NCBI RefSeq assembly: GCF_026008515.1
Contig: NZ_BQYM01000004.1
Span: 1-64,000, forward strand
Origin: Hoyosella levis
Lineage (GTDB): Bacteria > Actinomycetota > Actinomycetes > Mycobacteriales > Mycobacteriaceae
DNA: 64,000 nt
Reading direction: 5' to 3'
In this document: piece after piece, positions 54,349 to 63,309 of the stretch
Numbering within the stretch: the first letter of the stretch is position 1
Layout: the number at the start of each line of letters is the position of its first letter
The notes under the pieces: generated by a model
Database searches by the model: none
What the model was told of the DNA's origin: nothing
The model's input: the letters and a program-made list of their open reading frames with translations, nothing else
Program-made: the position numbers and the translations under genes

Positions 54349-56640
54349 ATGGCATCACCCACCGAGGCATCACCCACCAAGGCATCACCGACCAAGCACG
54401 AGCAGTGGCACAAGACCGCGTGCATCCTCTGCGAGAACAACTGCGGCATCACGGTGGCCCTCGATGGGCGCAGGCTCGCCAAGATCCGCGGCGACAAGGA
54501 GCATGTCGCCTCCGCGGGCTACACCTGCAACAAGGCCCTTCGCCTCGATCACTACCAGAACGGCGGCACCCGCCTCACGAGCCCCCTGCGCCGGGAAGCG
54601 GATGGATCGTTCACCGAGATCAGCTGGGACACCGCCATTCGCGAGATCGCCACCCGCCTCACGGCGATCCGGGATGAGCACAGCGGCAAGTCCATCTTCT
54701 ACTACGGCGGCGGGGGCCAGGGCAATCACCTCGGCGGTGCCTACAGCGGGGCATTGCTGCGACTGCTCGGCGCGCGCTACCGCTCCACCGCCCTCGCGCA
54801 GGAGAAGACCGGCGAGGGATTCGTCGACGCGCACCTCACCGGCAGCCACACCACCGGCGAGTTCGAGCACGCCGAGGTGTCGCTATTCATCGGCAAGAAC
54901 CCCTGGCAATCGCACGGCGTCCCCCGTGCCCGCACCGTGCTGCAGCAGATCGCCAAGGATCCCGCCCGCTCCATGATCGTGCTTGATCCCGTCCGCACCG
55001 AGACCGCCGACCTCGCCGACCATCACCTGCAGGTCCGCCCCGGCACCGATGCCTGGTGCCTGTCCGCGATCCTCGGCGTGCTCGTGCAGGAGGATCTCGT
55101 CGACCACCAGTTCCTTGCCGATCACACCAACGATGCCGAGCCCGTCCTCGCGGCACTGCGCGACATCGACGTTCCCGCTAGCGCCGCGTCGTGCGGCATC
55201 CCCGAGACGACCATCCGCGACGTGGCCCGGCTGATCGCGGGCGCCTCGAGCGTCGCCACCTACGAGGACCTCGGCGTGCAGCAGGGACCCAACAGCACGC
55301 TCATCTCCTACTTGAACAAGCTGACCTGGCTGCTGACGGGCAACTTTGGCAAGCCAGGCGCGATGCAGCCCCACTCCTGGATGGCTCCGCTGGCCAACTA
55401 CAGCCTCACCGAGCGGCTCACGCCCGTCACTGGGGCGCGCATCCTCGGCGGCATGGTGCCGTGCAACGTCATCGCCGAGGAGATCCTCACCGACCATCCC
55501 GACCGCTTCCGCGCCATGATCATCGAATCGAGCAACCCCGCGCACTCCCTCGCGGACTCGAAGCGCTTCCGCGAGGCCATGGAAGCCCTCGAGCTCTCGG
55601 TCGTCATCGATATCGCGCTCACCGAGACGGGCCGCCACGCCGACTACGTGCTCCCCGCTGCCAGCCAGTTCGAGAAGTGGGAAGCCACCTTCTTCACCCT
55701 CGAGTTCCCCCGCAACACCTTCCAGTTGCGCGCGCCGCTGCTCGAGCCACTCCCCGGCACATTGCCCGAGCCCGAGATCTACGCCCGCCTCATCCGCGAG
55801 ATCGGCGGTGTCTCCTCGAAGCAGCTAGCGGTGCTGCGGACGGCTGCCAAGCTCGGGCGCACCGCCTACAAGGTGGCGTTCGCGGCATTGATCGCGACGG
55901 ACAAGAAGACCATTGGCATCGCCCCGTACCTGCTCTACGAGACGCTCGGCCCCACCCTGCCCGAGGGCGCCCGGGCCACCTCGGTGCTGTGGGCGCTCGC
56001 GCTGCGCATCGAGAAGCTCCACGGCAAGGCCATGCACCGCGCCGGGCATGCGAGCGCCAACGCCCTGTTCGACGCGATCCTCGCCAGCCGCTCCGGCGTC
56101 ACCTTCACCCTCGATGAGCACGGTGACGCGTGGAACTACCTGCCGCACAAGGACCGCCGGATCCCGCTCGCCATCCCCGAGCTGCTCGACCACCTCGCGG
56201 GCCTCAGCACCACCCGCGCGGGCCACGCCTCGGACGAGTTCCCGATCATCCTCTCGGTGGGCGAGCGCCGATCCTTCACCGCGAACACGATCTTCCGCGA
56301 CCCCACCTGGCGCCGCCGCGATACGCAGGGCTCGCTCCGCGTCAGCGCCGAGGATGCCGAGCGCATCGGGCTGGAGAACGGTGGGCACGCGCGCATCACC
56401 ACGGCGCGGGGCAGCGCGCTCGCTTCGGTCGAGGTGAACGAGCGGATGCAGAGCGGGCATGCCTCCCTGCCCAACGGGTTCGGCCTCGATATCCCTGGCA
56501 ACGATGGCGCGACGGAACGCGTGGGCGTCGCGCCCAATGACCTCACCGATCTGAAGTGGCGCGACTCCATCGCGGGCACGCCGTGGCACAAGCACGTGCC
56601 CGCGCGGATCGAGGCAGTAGCCTCGCCCGTTCCTGCGTAG
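54349..56640 (+). CDS. Molybdopterin-dependent oxidoreductase, bis-PGD type
   Basis: A 763-residue protein of the DMSO-reductase superfamily. A 4Fe-4S cluster site lies at the N-terminus: KTACILCENNCGITVA with a fourth Cys in SAGYTCNKAL. The molybdopterin domain follows (ISWDTAIREIATRLTAIRDE, YYGGGGQGNHLGG, FIGKNPWQSHG) and the C-terminal molydopterin-dinucleotide domain (about 640-763) starts near FPIILSVGERRSFTANTI. No signal peptide is seen, so it is cytoplasmic. It resembles formate/nitrate-type and assimilatory reductases without a clear assignment. ATG 54349 has GGGAG nearby; the first residues are three copies of ASPT(E/K). Confidence 0.87.
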   Translation: MASPTEASPTKASPTKHEQWHKTACILCENNCGITVALDGRRLAKIRGDKEHVASAGYTCNKALRLDHYQNGGTRLTSPLRREADGSFTEISWDTAIREIATRLTAIRDEHSGKSIFYYGGGGQGNHLGGAYSGALLRLLGARYRSTALAQEKTGEGFVDAHLTGSHTTGEFEHAEVSLFIGKNPWQSHGVPRARTVLQQIAKDPARSMIVLDPVRTETADLADHHLQVRPGTDAWCLSAILGVLVQEDLVDHQFLADHTNDAEPVLAALRDIDVPASAASCGIPETTIRDVARLIAGASSVATYEDLGVQQGPNSTLISYLNKLTWLLTGNFGKPGAMQPHSWMAPLANYSLTERLTPVTGARILGGMVPCNVIAEEILTDHPDRFRAMIIESSNPAHSLADSKRFREAMEALELSVVIDIALTETGRHADYVLPAASQFEKWEATFFTLEFPRNTFQLRAPLLEPLPGTLPEPEIYARLIREIGGVSSKQLAVLRTAAKLGRTAYKVAFAALIATDKKTIGIAPYLLYETLGPTLPEGARATSVLWALALRIEKLHGKAMHRAGHASANALFDAILASRSGVTFTLDEHGDAWNYLPHKDRRIPLAIPELLDHLAGLSTTRAGHASDEFPIILSVGERRSFTANTIFRDPTWRRRDTQGSLRVSAEDAERIGLENGGHARITTARGSALASVEVNERMQSGHASLPNGFGLDIPGNDGATERVGVAPNDLTDLKWRDSIAGTPWHKHVPARIEAVASPVPA

Positions 56641-56658
56641 CTCGCCCGGTGCCTCCTC

Positions 56659-56705
56659 GCTAGTGGAAACTTGTCACCCGCCAAGCGGGAAAAGTTTCCA
56701 CTAGC
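56659..56705. repeat. Family 1 intergenic inverted repeat, copy 4
   Basis: AGTGGAAACTTGTCA, an 11-base loop, then GGAAAAGTTTCCACT (56662-56702), with 13 of 15 pairs and outer GCT / AGC. It stands between the convergent molybdopterin enzyme and YcnI genes. Confidence 0.9.
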
Positions 56706-56727
56706 CGGCCGGGCTGGTAGCGCTCCC

Positions 56728-57393
56728 CTACCGCCGCCCTGTCCGCACCACGGCGAACCCGGCGGTACCGAGCGCGAGGATCGCGACGACGAGCGCACTG
56801 ATGGGCAGCACATTGCTCTCGTCCGCGGCCCCGGCTGCGGTGGTGTCGACGTCCGAGTCGCTGCTGCCGGGGTCCATCGAGACGGTCACGTAGGGGGCGG
56901 GCGAATCGAGGTCGCCCCACTGGTCCACGCTCTCGGGGATCTCGATCCAGCGGTTGGCGCCGTCCTCGCATTCCTGGATGACGGGCAGCCACAGCACGTC
57001 GGGCGCGTTGTCGGCGAGGGTGAGGCTGAGGCCAAACTCCTGGAACTGCTCATCAGGCAGGCTGTTCCCGCTGAAGACGATCTCGGATACGCGGTCAGTG
57101 ATGGGGCCGTGCGCGCCCTCGATGGGCTCGGCGAGATCCTCGCGAATGACCTCGGCGTCCCATCCGGCGATCTGCTCGGCGCCGGCGTTCTCGACGCCTT
57201 CGGGGATCTGGACGCGCACAGCGGTGGTGGGCGATCCCTCGCAGCCGTGGCCGACGCGCAGCGCGGTCCGGAAGTAGCGCGAGGTTGCCTCATCGGGATT
57301 GGCGGTGACGTGGGCGAGTGCCGGGGTGGCGAGCATCGGGGTGAGGATGAGGCCGGCGAGCGCGGCGGCAACCTTGCGGGTGGTGCTGGTCAT
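56728..57393 (-). CDS. YcnI-family copper-binding protein (DUF1775)
   Basis: A 221-residue exported protein: signal peptide of about 27 residues ending LATPALA, then the DUF1775 domain starting HVTANPDEATSRYFRTALRV, whose N-terminal His is the known copper ligand of the YcnI fold, and a C-terminal anchor helix (LPISALVVAILALGTAGFAV) followed by RTGRR. Its start overlaps the CopC-CopD stop by ATGA, so the three genes sigma-CopCD-YcnI form one coupled operon. It probably binds copper at the outside of the membrane. Confidence 0.9.
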   Translation of the reverse strand: MTSTTRKVAAALAGLILTPMLATPALAHVTANPDEATSRYFRTALRVGHGCEGSPTTAVRVQIPEGVENAGAEQIAGWDAEVIREDLAEPIEGAHGPITDRVSEIVFSGNSLPDEQFQEFGLSLTLADNAPDVLWLPVIQECEDGANRWIEIPESVDQWGDLDSPAPYVTVSMDPGSSDSDVDTTAAGAADESNVLPISALVVAILALGTAGFAVVRTGRR

Positions 57394-59144
57394 GGTGTCC
57401 TTTCGTGGATGCGGGCGGTGGTGGTGGCGGTCAGCAGCTCGAAGTCGCTGACGAGGACGCGCACCTCGATCTCCCAGTCGCCCGGGATCGCGAGGTCGCT
57501 GCCGTCGTAGTGGAACTCGGCAGTGCCTGCAGCGTGCTCGGTGGCGGGCCGCTCGATGTTCTCGATGCCCGATGCGGGATGGCTGAAGCGCAGGGTCACC
57601 GCGTCCAGCCCGGTCACCGGCTCGCCCTGGTCGTCGCGGAGCAGGAGCTCGATCCTGTTGCTCCCCACGACGGCAGGGGTGACGGAAATGGTGGCGTCGA
57701 GGCTGTCGCTGAGCTCGAGCGTCGCGGTGTACGGGCCAGCCGTGGGCCGCGGCGGTGAGGTAGCCACCAGCGCAGCGGTGAGGGCGAGCACGATCAGCAG
57801 GCCGAGTGCTTCGATCCGCAGGGTGCGAGCGAGTATGCGCGGTGCATCGCTGGAGCGCTGCTGGATGCGTGGGAGCAGGCGCCACCGGTTGTAGGCGGCC
57901 ACCGCGATGACGAGGAGGACAACGGCGATCTTGGCGAGGAGGATCCAGCCGTACCGGGTATCGAGGCTGCTCCAGTCGCGGATCTCGGCCCAGGCCATCG
58001 CGGTGCCGGACAGCGCGAGCAGCGCCACCAGGATCGCGGCGATCGTGGAGAACCGGGCGACCGCGCGTGCCATGGCCTCGGCCGGCGGGTGGCCGCGGAA
58101 AAGGACGAGCAGTCCGATAAGGCCTCCGAGCCACACCGCGGCGGCAGCGACATGCACGAGATCCGAGGCTAGGACCAGGCTCCGCGGCTCGGCCGTCACG
58201 GAATGCCCGGCAACCACAAAAGCGGCAGTCGCGAGCGCGGCCCCGAGGACCGGGAGCATTCCGCGGGCCAGGCGGGCCAGCTGGGCCACGGCGAGGATGA
58301 GCGCGAGCCCGACGAGGCCGAGCAGGGCAGATGCGCCGAACGAGGAGCCGAGCACCGTGGACAGCGCGTTCCCGCTCAGCCCCGGGCCCGCGACGATGAT
58401 CGCGTTCACCGGCAGCGACACGAGGATGGCGAGCAGCGCGGTCACCGCGGCGATCCGGGTCACGCGCACGAGCTCCCGGGACAGGTATTGCTGGTCGCGG
58501 GGCAGGATGAATCGTCCCAGCACAACGAGGCCCGCCGCGGCAAGGGCGCCGACGTAGATGATCCAGCGGAGGGCCAGCGCGAGACCGTCCCACAAGCTGC
58601 TGGCTTCATCCGCGAGATCAGCATCAAGCACCGCGGAGGTGTCAGCCGGGTCGCCGAGGGTGAAGGTGAACGATCCGCGGATCGGGTGGGAGTCGCCGGA
58701 GATGACGCGCCAGGCCACCGTGTACACGCCATCGGGCAGGCTGGGGCGCAGGGTCGCGCGTGCATGGTCGCGGCCGGGTTCCTGGCGGATCTCGCCGGTA
58801 TCGACGCGCTCGGCATCGCGGTCGAGCACGCGGATCGAATCCTCGACCAGCGTGACGGGCTCGCTGAAGCGCAGGACCACCGCGCCCGGCTGCCGATCGA
58901 CCTGGCTGCCGTCGCTCGGCGTTGTCTCGACAAGCGATGCGTGCGCGGAAGCCTCGGGCGGTGCAACGAGGAACGCGGGAGCAAGGATCGCGCCGATCAG
59001 CACGAGCACAAGCAACCACGAACGTGCCCGCGTGCTGCTCACCGCAGTCCCCACCACGCTCCCCCTCGTCCTGATGCGACCCAGCCTTTCCCCGTTAGTC
59101 GCAGCACGAGCCGCAATAGTTCCCGGAGATTGCCGCGCGCCCAT
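57390..59144 (-). CDS. CopC-CopD fusion copper transport protein (YcnJ-like)
   Basis: A 584-residue protein. After a leader and signal helix (RSWLLVLVLIGAILAPAFL) the CopC domain starts at HASLVETTPSDGSQVDRQPG, with the His after cleavage as copper ligand and SGDSHPIRGSFTFTLGDP as its second His region. The CopD domain follows with eight helices, and a periplasmic C-terminal domain (about 490-584) resembles the YtkA-like fold. It should import copper. The ATG at 59144 overlaps the sigma factor stop (ATGA), and the gene overlaps ycnI the same way. Confidence 0.9.
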   Translation of the reverse strand: MGARQSPGTIAARAATNGERLGRIRTRGSVVGTAVSSTRARSWLLVLVLIGAILAPAFLVAPPEASAHASLVETTPSDGSQVDRQPGAVVLRFSEPVTLVEDSIRVLDRDAERVDTGEIRQEPGRDHARATLRPSLPDGVYTVAWRVISGDSHPIRGSFTFTLGDPADTSAVLDADLADEASSLWDGLALALRWIIYVGALAAAGLVVLGRFILPRDQQYLSRELVRVTRIAAVTALLAILVSLPVNAIIVAGPGLSGNALSTVLGSSFGASALLGLVGLALILAVAQLARLARGMLPVLGAALATAAFVVAGHSVTAEPRSLVLASDLVHVAAAAVWLGGLIGLLVLFRGHPPAEAMARAVARFSTIAAILVALLALSGTAMAWAEIRDWSSLDTRYGWILLAKIAVVLLVIAVAAYNRWRLLPRIQQRSSDAPRILARTLRIEALGLLIVLALTAALVATSPPRPTAGPYTATLELSDSLDATISVTPAVVGSNRIELLLRDDQGEPVTGLDAVTLRFSHPASGIENIERPATEHAAGTAEFHYDGSDLAIPGDWEIEVRVLVSDFELLTATTTARIHERTP

Positions 59145-59692
59145 CAGGCGTTCTTGCGTGAGGCTCCCGTTGATCGCTGCCCGGGCGCGTTGCTCATCGC
59201 GATGAGTTCGCTGCGGGCGCGCGCCACGCGGGACCGAATGGTGCCGACGGCGCACTCGCACACCGTGGCGGCCTCCTCATAGCTCATGCCAAAGACCTGG
59301 GTGAGCACGAATGCCTCGCGACGGTCCGGATCGAGCGCGGCGATGAGCACGGTCATCGCGATATGCCCGGCCGGGTCGCTCGCCAACCGCGGGGAGCTCT
59401 CGGTGCCGGTCTCGTGCCCGCGTCGACGGATGCGTCGTCGCAGCTCGTCATGGCAGGCGTGCCGGGCGATCGACAGCAGCCAGGTGAGCACGGTCGAGGC
59501 ACCCCGGAACCGAGGCAGCGCGCGCATCATCCGCAGATAGGTGTCCTGCACGAGATCATCGGCGGAAGCCGTATCGACGAGGTGCGCGCAGAACCGCCAC
59601 GCATCAGCCTGGGTGGCGCGGACCAGGTCATCGAGCGCTTTCGCGTCCCCATCGCGGGCAGCGAGCGCAAGGGGCAGCAGCGGATCGTGCAC
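59144..59692 (-). CDS. sigC: ECF sigma factor, SigC-like
   Basis: A 182-residue ECF sigma factor. Region 2 is ASADDLVQDTYLRMMRALPR with GASTVLTWLLSIARHACHDE; region 4 is DPDRREAFVLTQVFGMSYEE and VCECAVGTIRSRVARARSEL, closely resembling M. tuberculosis SigC (185 residues). It is the first gene of the copper operon, and SigC-type factors have been linked to copper supply and cytochrome assembly. GTG 59692 is the start. A zinc-finger membrane protein, the probable anti-sigma factor, is encoded divergently. Confidence 0.82.
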   Translation of the reverse strand: MHDPLLPLALAARDGDAKALDDLVRATQADAWRFCAHLVDTASADDLVQDTYLRMMRALPRFRGASTVLTWLLSIARHACHDELRRRIRRRGHETGTESSPRLASDPAGHIAMTVLIAALDPDRREAFVLTQVFGMSYEEAATVCECAVGTIRSRVARARSELIAMSNAPGQRSTGASRKNA

Positions 59693-59731
59693 GCCGTCAC
59701 GCTACCGGACGGTGCGCGCCATTGATCCTGC

Positions 59732-59758
59732 GGGAACTCATCGCGATGCCGGAGCGAC
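59732..59758 (+). promoter_or_regulatory. ECF-type promoter before the anti-sigma gene
   Basis: GGGAAC (59732-59737), 17 bases, then CGAC (59755-59758), ten bases before the start at 59768. It is similar to ECF promoters (GGAAC / CGTC) and may be read by SigC itself. Confidence 0.45.
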
Positions 59759-59767
59759 TAATGGGAC

Positions 59768-60457
59768 ATGGTGGAGATTGACTGCTCCGAGGTGCGGGAG
59801 TCGCTGTCGGCCTTGCTCGACCGGGAGCACGCGCCCCTCGCATCCGATGTGGTGGAGACGCACCTTGCTGGGTGCGCGGAATGCCGGGCATGGCACAGCG
59901 CGGCGACGGACTTGCGCCGGCACAGTCGGCTCATGCCCATGCCGGTCGTGCCGGACAGGTCCGCGAGCCTCGTCGATGCTCTCCGTTCCGCTCCCCGCCA
60001 CCAGCGACTGTGGGCATGGTGGCCACGCATCGCCCTGATAATCCTCGCCCTGCTGCAAATCGCCATTGTCATTGCCGCGATGTCGCACCATCACGGGCAC
60101 GCCTCCCACGAGGTGACCGTGCTCAAGGTCGCGCTCGCGGCAGGCTTCCTCGCGGCGGCGATCCAGCCGTCCCGTGCCCGCGGCATGGTGACCCTGATGG
60201 GGGTGGCATCTCTCGGGCTGCTGGCATCCGCAGCGATCGGAGTAGCCGGTTCTACCACGACGCTCACCGGCGAGCTAGGCCACCTCACCGTGATCGTCGG
60301 CTGGGCCATGCTGATGGTGCTCGCGAGCCGCCAACCCCACGATGGGCCGATCCGGCCGCGCACCGCCCGCACGCCCCTGAGCTCGGCCACTACCCAGGCA
60401 GCGAACTGGACCGACCGGGCATCCGGCGCATCGCGCGAGTCAGCACGCGCCGCGTAG
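59768..60457 (+). CDS. Putative anti-sigma factor with zinc finger and His-rich loop
   Basis: A 229-residue membrane protein. The N-terminal anti-sigma zinc finger contains HLAGCAECRAWH (His-x3-Cys-x2-Cys, about residues 32-43). Helices follow near 82-104, 115-135, 140-160 and 165-180. The first external loop reads MSHHHGHASHE, with five His residues, which could bind copper or another metal. It is divergent from the SigC-like gene, 75 bases apart. I infer that it sequesters SigC and releases it depending on metal, but no such partner is established for M. tuberculosis SigC. Confidence 0.7.
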   Translation: MVEIDCSEVRESLSALLDREHAPLASDVVETHLAGCAECRAWHSAATDLRRHSRLMPMPVVPDRSASLVDALRSAPRHQRLWAWWPRIALIILALLQIAIVIAAMSHHHGHASHEVTVLKVALAAGFLAAAIQPSRARGMVTLMGVASLGLLASAAIGVAGSTTTLTGELGHLTVIVGWAMLMVLASRQPHDGPIRPRTARTPLSSATTQAANWTDRASGASRESARAA

Positions 60458-60480
60458 CGCGCGCGCCGTAGGGTTGGGGA

Positions 60481-61587
60481 ATGAGGATCAGAGGTGCCGT
60501 GCTCGAGACGATCGGTGCGCCGCTCCCCTATGCGGACAGCACACCGATCACCGTCAGCGAACTCGATCTCGACCCGCCCGGCGAGGGAGAGATCCTCGTC
60601 GAGATCGAGGCAGCGAGCCTGTGCCACTCGGACCTCTCCGTCGTCAATGGCAGCCGCGTTCGGCCCGTGCCCATGCTGCTCGGCCACGAATCCGCCGGAC
60701 GTATCCGTGAGCTCGGCCCCGGCGTCGATAACCTCGCCGTGGGCCAGCGGGTCATCATGACGTTCCTCCCCCGCTGCGGTTCCTGTCCCGGCTGCGCCAC
60801 CGACGGCAAGCTCCCCTGCCAGCCCGGCACCGTCGCGAACAACGCGGGCACGCTGCTCGGCAACGCGATGCGGCTCCACCGTGACGGCGCGCCGGTCCAC
60901 CACCATCTCGGCGTATCCGGGTTCGCCACCCACGCCGTGGTCAACCATCGCTCCGTCGTGCCCATCGATGACGACGTACCACCCGAGATCGCCGCGCTGC
61001 TCGGCTGCGCCGTCCTCACCGGCGGTGGTGCCGTCATCAACGCGGGCCGCCCCGGGCCCGGCGACACCGTCCTTGTCGTCGGCCTCGGAGGCGTCGGGCT
61101 CGCCGCCGTGCTCACCGCTGTCGCGCTCGGCCACCACGTCATCGGGGTCGATGCCCTCTCCGGCAAGCTCGACATTGCCCGCCAGCTCGGCGCCGAGGCC
61201 GCCTACACCCCGGACGACGCGATCGCGGAAGGAGTGCGAGCGCCCGTCGTGATCGAGGCCGCGGGACATCCACGGGCATTCGAGACAGCCATCGCCCTCA
61301 CCGCCGCGGGGGGAACCACCGTCACGGTCGGCCTGCCCTCCCCCGACGCGCGATCCCAGATCACCCCGCTGCAGCTCACCGCGGAAGCACGCACCATCAT
61401 CGGCAGCTACCTCGGCTCCGCCGTCCCCGCCCGCGACATCCCCCGCTACGTCGACATGTGGCGGGAAGGACGGCTACCGCTCGAGAAGCTCATCTCCGGC
61501 ACGCTCCCCCTCGACCGCATCAACGATGCCATGGACCAGCTCCACACCGGCCAAGCGCTCCGACAGATCATCAAGGTTGCCTCGTGA
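60481..61587 (+). CDS. Zinc-dependent alcohol dehydrogenase
   Basis: A 368-residue medium-chain class III-like dehydrogenase with full zinc sites: CHSDLSVVNGSRVRPVPMLL with GHE for the catalytic zinc and CGSCPGCATDGKLPC (four cysteines) for the structural zinc; the Rossmann motif is VVGLGGVGLAAVLTA. NAD-dependent oxidation of an alcohol or aldehyde adduct is expected; the family includes MscR-like enzymes. The next gene starts within its stop codon (GTGA), so the products probably act together on one substrate. Confidence 0.9.
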   Translation: MRIRGAVLETIGAPLPYADSTPITVSELDLDPPGEGEILVEIEAASLCHSDLSVVNGSRVRPVPMLLGHESAGRIRELGPGVDNLAVGQRVIMTFLPRCGSCPGCATDGKLPCQPGTVANNAGTLLGNAMRLHRDGAPVHHHLGVSGFATHAVVNHRSVVPIDDDVPPEIAALLGCAVLTGGGAVINAGRPGPGDTVLVVGLGGVGLAAVLTAVALGHHVIGVDALSGKLDIARQLGAEAAYTPDDAIAEGVRAPVVIEAAGHPRAFETAIALTAAGGTTVTVGLPSPDARSQITPLQLTAEARTIIGSYLGSAVPARDIPRYVDMWREGRLPLEKLISGTLPLDRINDAMDQLHTGQALRQIIKVAS

Positions 61588-62012
61588 ACACTGACACCTA
61601 CCCAGTGCTGTGGCCCGTCGAGACGCGCTGGGCCGACAACGACCACTACGGGCACGTCAACAACGTCACCTACTACGCCTACTTCGATACCGCCGTCAAC
61701 GCCTGGCTGATGCGCGAGACTGGCTGCGACATCCGCACGATCGGCGCCATCGGCATCGTCGCCGAGACCTCCTGCACCTACGTGCGCGAGCTCTCCTTCC
61801 CCGACTCGCTGCGCGTCGGGCTCTCCGTCAGCAGGCTCGGCAATCGCAGCATCACCTACGCGCTCGCCATCTTCCGCGCCGACGGCGACAATCTCGAGCT
61901 TGCCGCCACCGGTCGATTCGTCCACGTCTACATCGACGCCGTGACCCGCGCGCCCGTCCCCATCCCGGACGTGGTGCGTGCCGCGGCCAAGAAGCTCGTA
62001 GTGACGGCCTGA
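61584..62012 (+). CDS. Acyl-CoA thioesterase, hotdog fold
   Basis: A 142-residue 4HBT/YbgC protein: RWADNDHYGHVNNVTYYAYF with the catalytic Asp region, then GRFVHVYIDAVTRAPVPIPD near the end. GTG 61584 overlaps the dehydrogenase stop by four bases, and this start gives family length. It is the third thioesterase in the window. Coupling with an alcohol dehydrogenase suggests joint processing of a fatty alcohol or acid. A 20-bp hairpin follows at 62043-62089. Confidence 0.88.
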   Translation: MNTDTYPVLWPVETRWADNDHYGHVNNVTYYAYFDTAVNAWLMRETGCDIRTIGAIGIVAETSCTYVRELSFPDSLRVGLSVSRLGNRSITYALAIFRADGDNLELAATGRFVHVYIDAVTRAPVPIPDVVRAAAKKLVVTA

Positions 62013-62042
62013 GACGCCTGGGCCCACTGGCCTGGACCGCCG

Positions 62043-62089
62043 GATCGTGAAGATCCAGCCACGAGGGAGGTGGCTAGACCTTCACGATC
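62043..62089. repeat. 20-bp inverted repeat between convergent genes
   Basis: GATCGTGAAGATCCAGCCAC (62043-62062) and GTGGCTAGACCTTCACGATC (62070-62089) pair at 18 of 20 positions around a 7-base loop. There is no T-run. It may serve as a bidirectional terminator, or belong to the same type of element as the other long palindromes. Confidence 0.85.
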
Positions 62090-62131
62090 GCGCACGTTTG
62101 CGGGACCCGGATCGGCCAGGCCCACCTTCGA

Positions 62132-63100
62132 TCAGTCGAGGTCCAGGCTGACGGCAGTATCCAGGGCCACAGTGTTGAGCAAGGTAAGGCCCGCGGCGCT
62201 CGCCCGCACCTCGATATAGCCGGTCGACTGGGACGTCACGGGAATGGCGAGGCCAGTGACGTTGCAGGTCGCCGTCGTGCCGAGCGAGATGATGCCCGTC
62301 AATCCCGGCGTCGCGGTGCAGGTAGCGCCCGGAACAGCCGTCGGCGTTCCGCCCGGAGTCGACGCCAAGTACAACTGCGCCTCCACCGTGACCGTGGTGC
62401 CCACGAGCGAAATCGCAGCAGTCGTCACGAACTGGCCGGTGATCCCGGTCAGCGTCGCATCAGCCGGGAAGACCTGCGTCACACGCTGCCGAGCCGGGTC
62501 CGCGCTCGTCACGGAGGAATTCAGCTCCAGCAGTTGCCCGGATAGCGGAAGAATCGCAGTGGTCCCGGCCACGCCTCCGATGAGCGTGGTCAGGACTGCC
62601 GGTCCACCCGCGAGCAGCATGGTCCCCTCACCGGCGGGGCCTGTCTCGCCAGCAGGTCCCGTGGCACCCGTCTCGCCCGCAGGCCCCGTGGCACCCGTCT
62701 CGCCCGCAGGCCCCGTGGCACCCGTCTCGCCTGCCGGACCCGTGGCACCCGTCTCGCCTGCCGGGCCCGTCGGCCCCGCAGGGCCAGTGGGTCCTGCCGG
62801 GCCCGTGGGGCCAGTCTCGCCTGCCGGACCCGTCGGCCCCGCAGGGCCAGTGGGTCCTGCCGGACCCGTGGGGCCCTCCTCGCATTGCCCGCCCGTGGAG
62901 CCGACGCTTCCCAGCGAGCCCCCGGCCATGCATTCAGCGACGCTGATCGCCTGCACGCTCTTGCTCGCTGCCGGATGAGCCGTCGTGACAGTTGCTCCCG
63001 TCGCCTGGCCTGCGGCTATGGGAACGGCAGCCCCAAGGAAGGCATTGCCCGCGACCACGGACGCCGCGACCAGCAGCAAGCCCCGGTTCAAGTACTTCAT
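62132..63100 (-). CDS. Collagen-like secreted protein
   Basis: A 322-residue protein with a signal peptide ([20 protein letters not shown]). After a Cys-containing region ([16 protein letters not shown]) there are 28 uninterrupted Gly-X-Y triplets (residues 76-159), mainly GPTGPA and GETGAT. The C-terminal domain (160-322) is beta-rich, similar to the head domains of exosporium-type collagen-like proteins. It would form a trimeric surface filament. The triplets are encoded by near-perfect 27-bp tandem DNA repeats (62652-62759), so length is probably variable. Confidence 0.88.
   Translation of the reverse strand: MKYLNRGLLLVAASVVAGNAFLGAAVPIAAGQATGATVTTAHPAASKSVQAISVAECMAGGSLGSVGSTGGQCEEGPTGPAGPTGPAGPTGPAGETGPTGPAGPTGPAGPTGPAGETGATGPAGETGATGPAGETGATGPAGETGATGPAGETGPAGEGTMLLAGGPAVLTTLIGGVAGTTAILPLSGQLLELNSSVTSADPARQRVTQVFPADATLTGITGQFVTTAAISLVGTTVTVEAQLYLASTPGGTPTAVPGATCTATPGLTGIISLGTTATCNVTGLAIPVTSQSTGYIEVRASAAGLTLLNTVALDTAVSLDLD
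62652..62759 (-). repeat. 27-bp tandem repeats in the collagen-like gene
   Basis: Four units of 27 bp, each encoding GETGATGPA, with only a few differences at wobble positions. This is a likely place for length variation by slippage or recombination. Confidence 0.85.
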
Positions 63101-63309
63101 GTATTGCTCCAGTCTTCGGTATCACGAACGATGGAGCCAGTTGAACGCGAGTGAACACTTCGAGCCTCGGGATCCGAGCGAGAACTGGAGCAAGCACCGC
63201 GACTGGCCTACGCAACTAATGCCAGGCCAGGCAGGCCGCGCGGACGATACCTCGAACATCGTGCAGAAGCTGTGACGTGGCCGTTGCGCTCCATACACCG
63301 GCTGTAGAT

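Noticed and set aside
62244-62978. Plus-strand frame opposite the collagen-like gene
   Set aside because: It mirrors the tandem repeats as Pro/Val/Ala/Gly repeats and lacks a ribosome-binding site; the minus frame has a signal peptide and true Gly-X-Y triplets.
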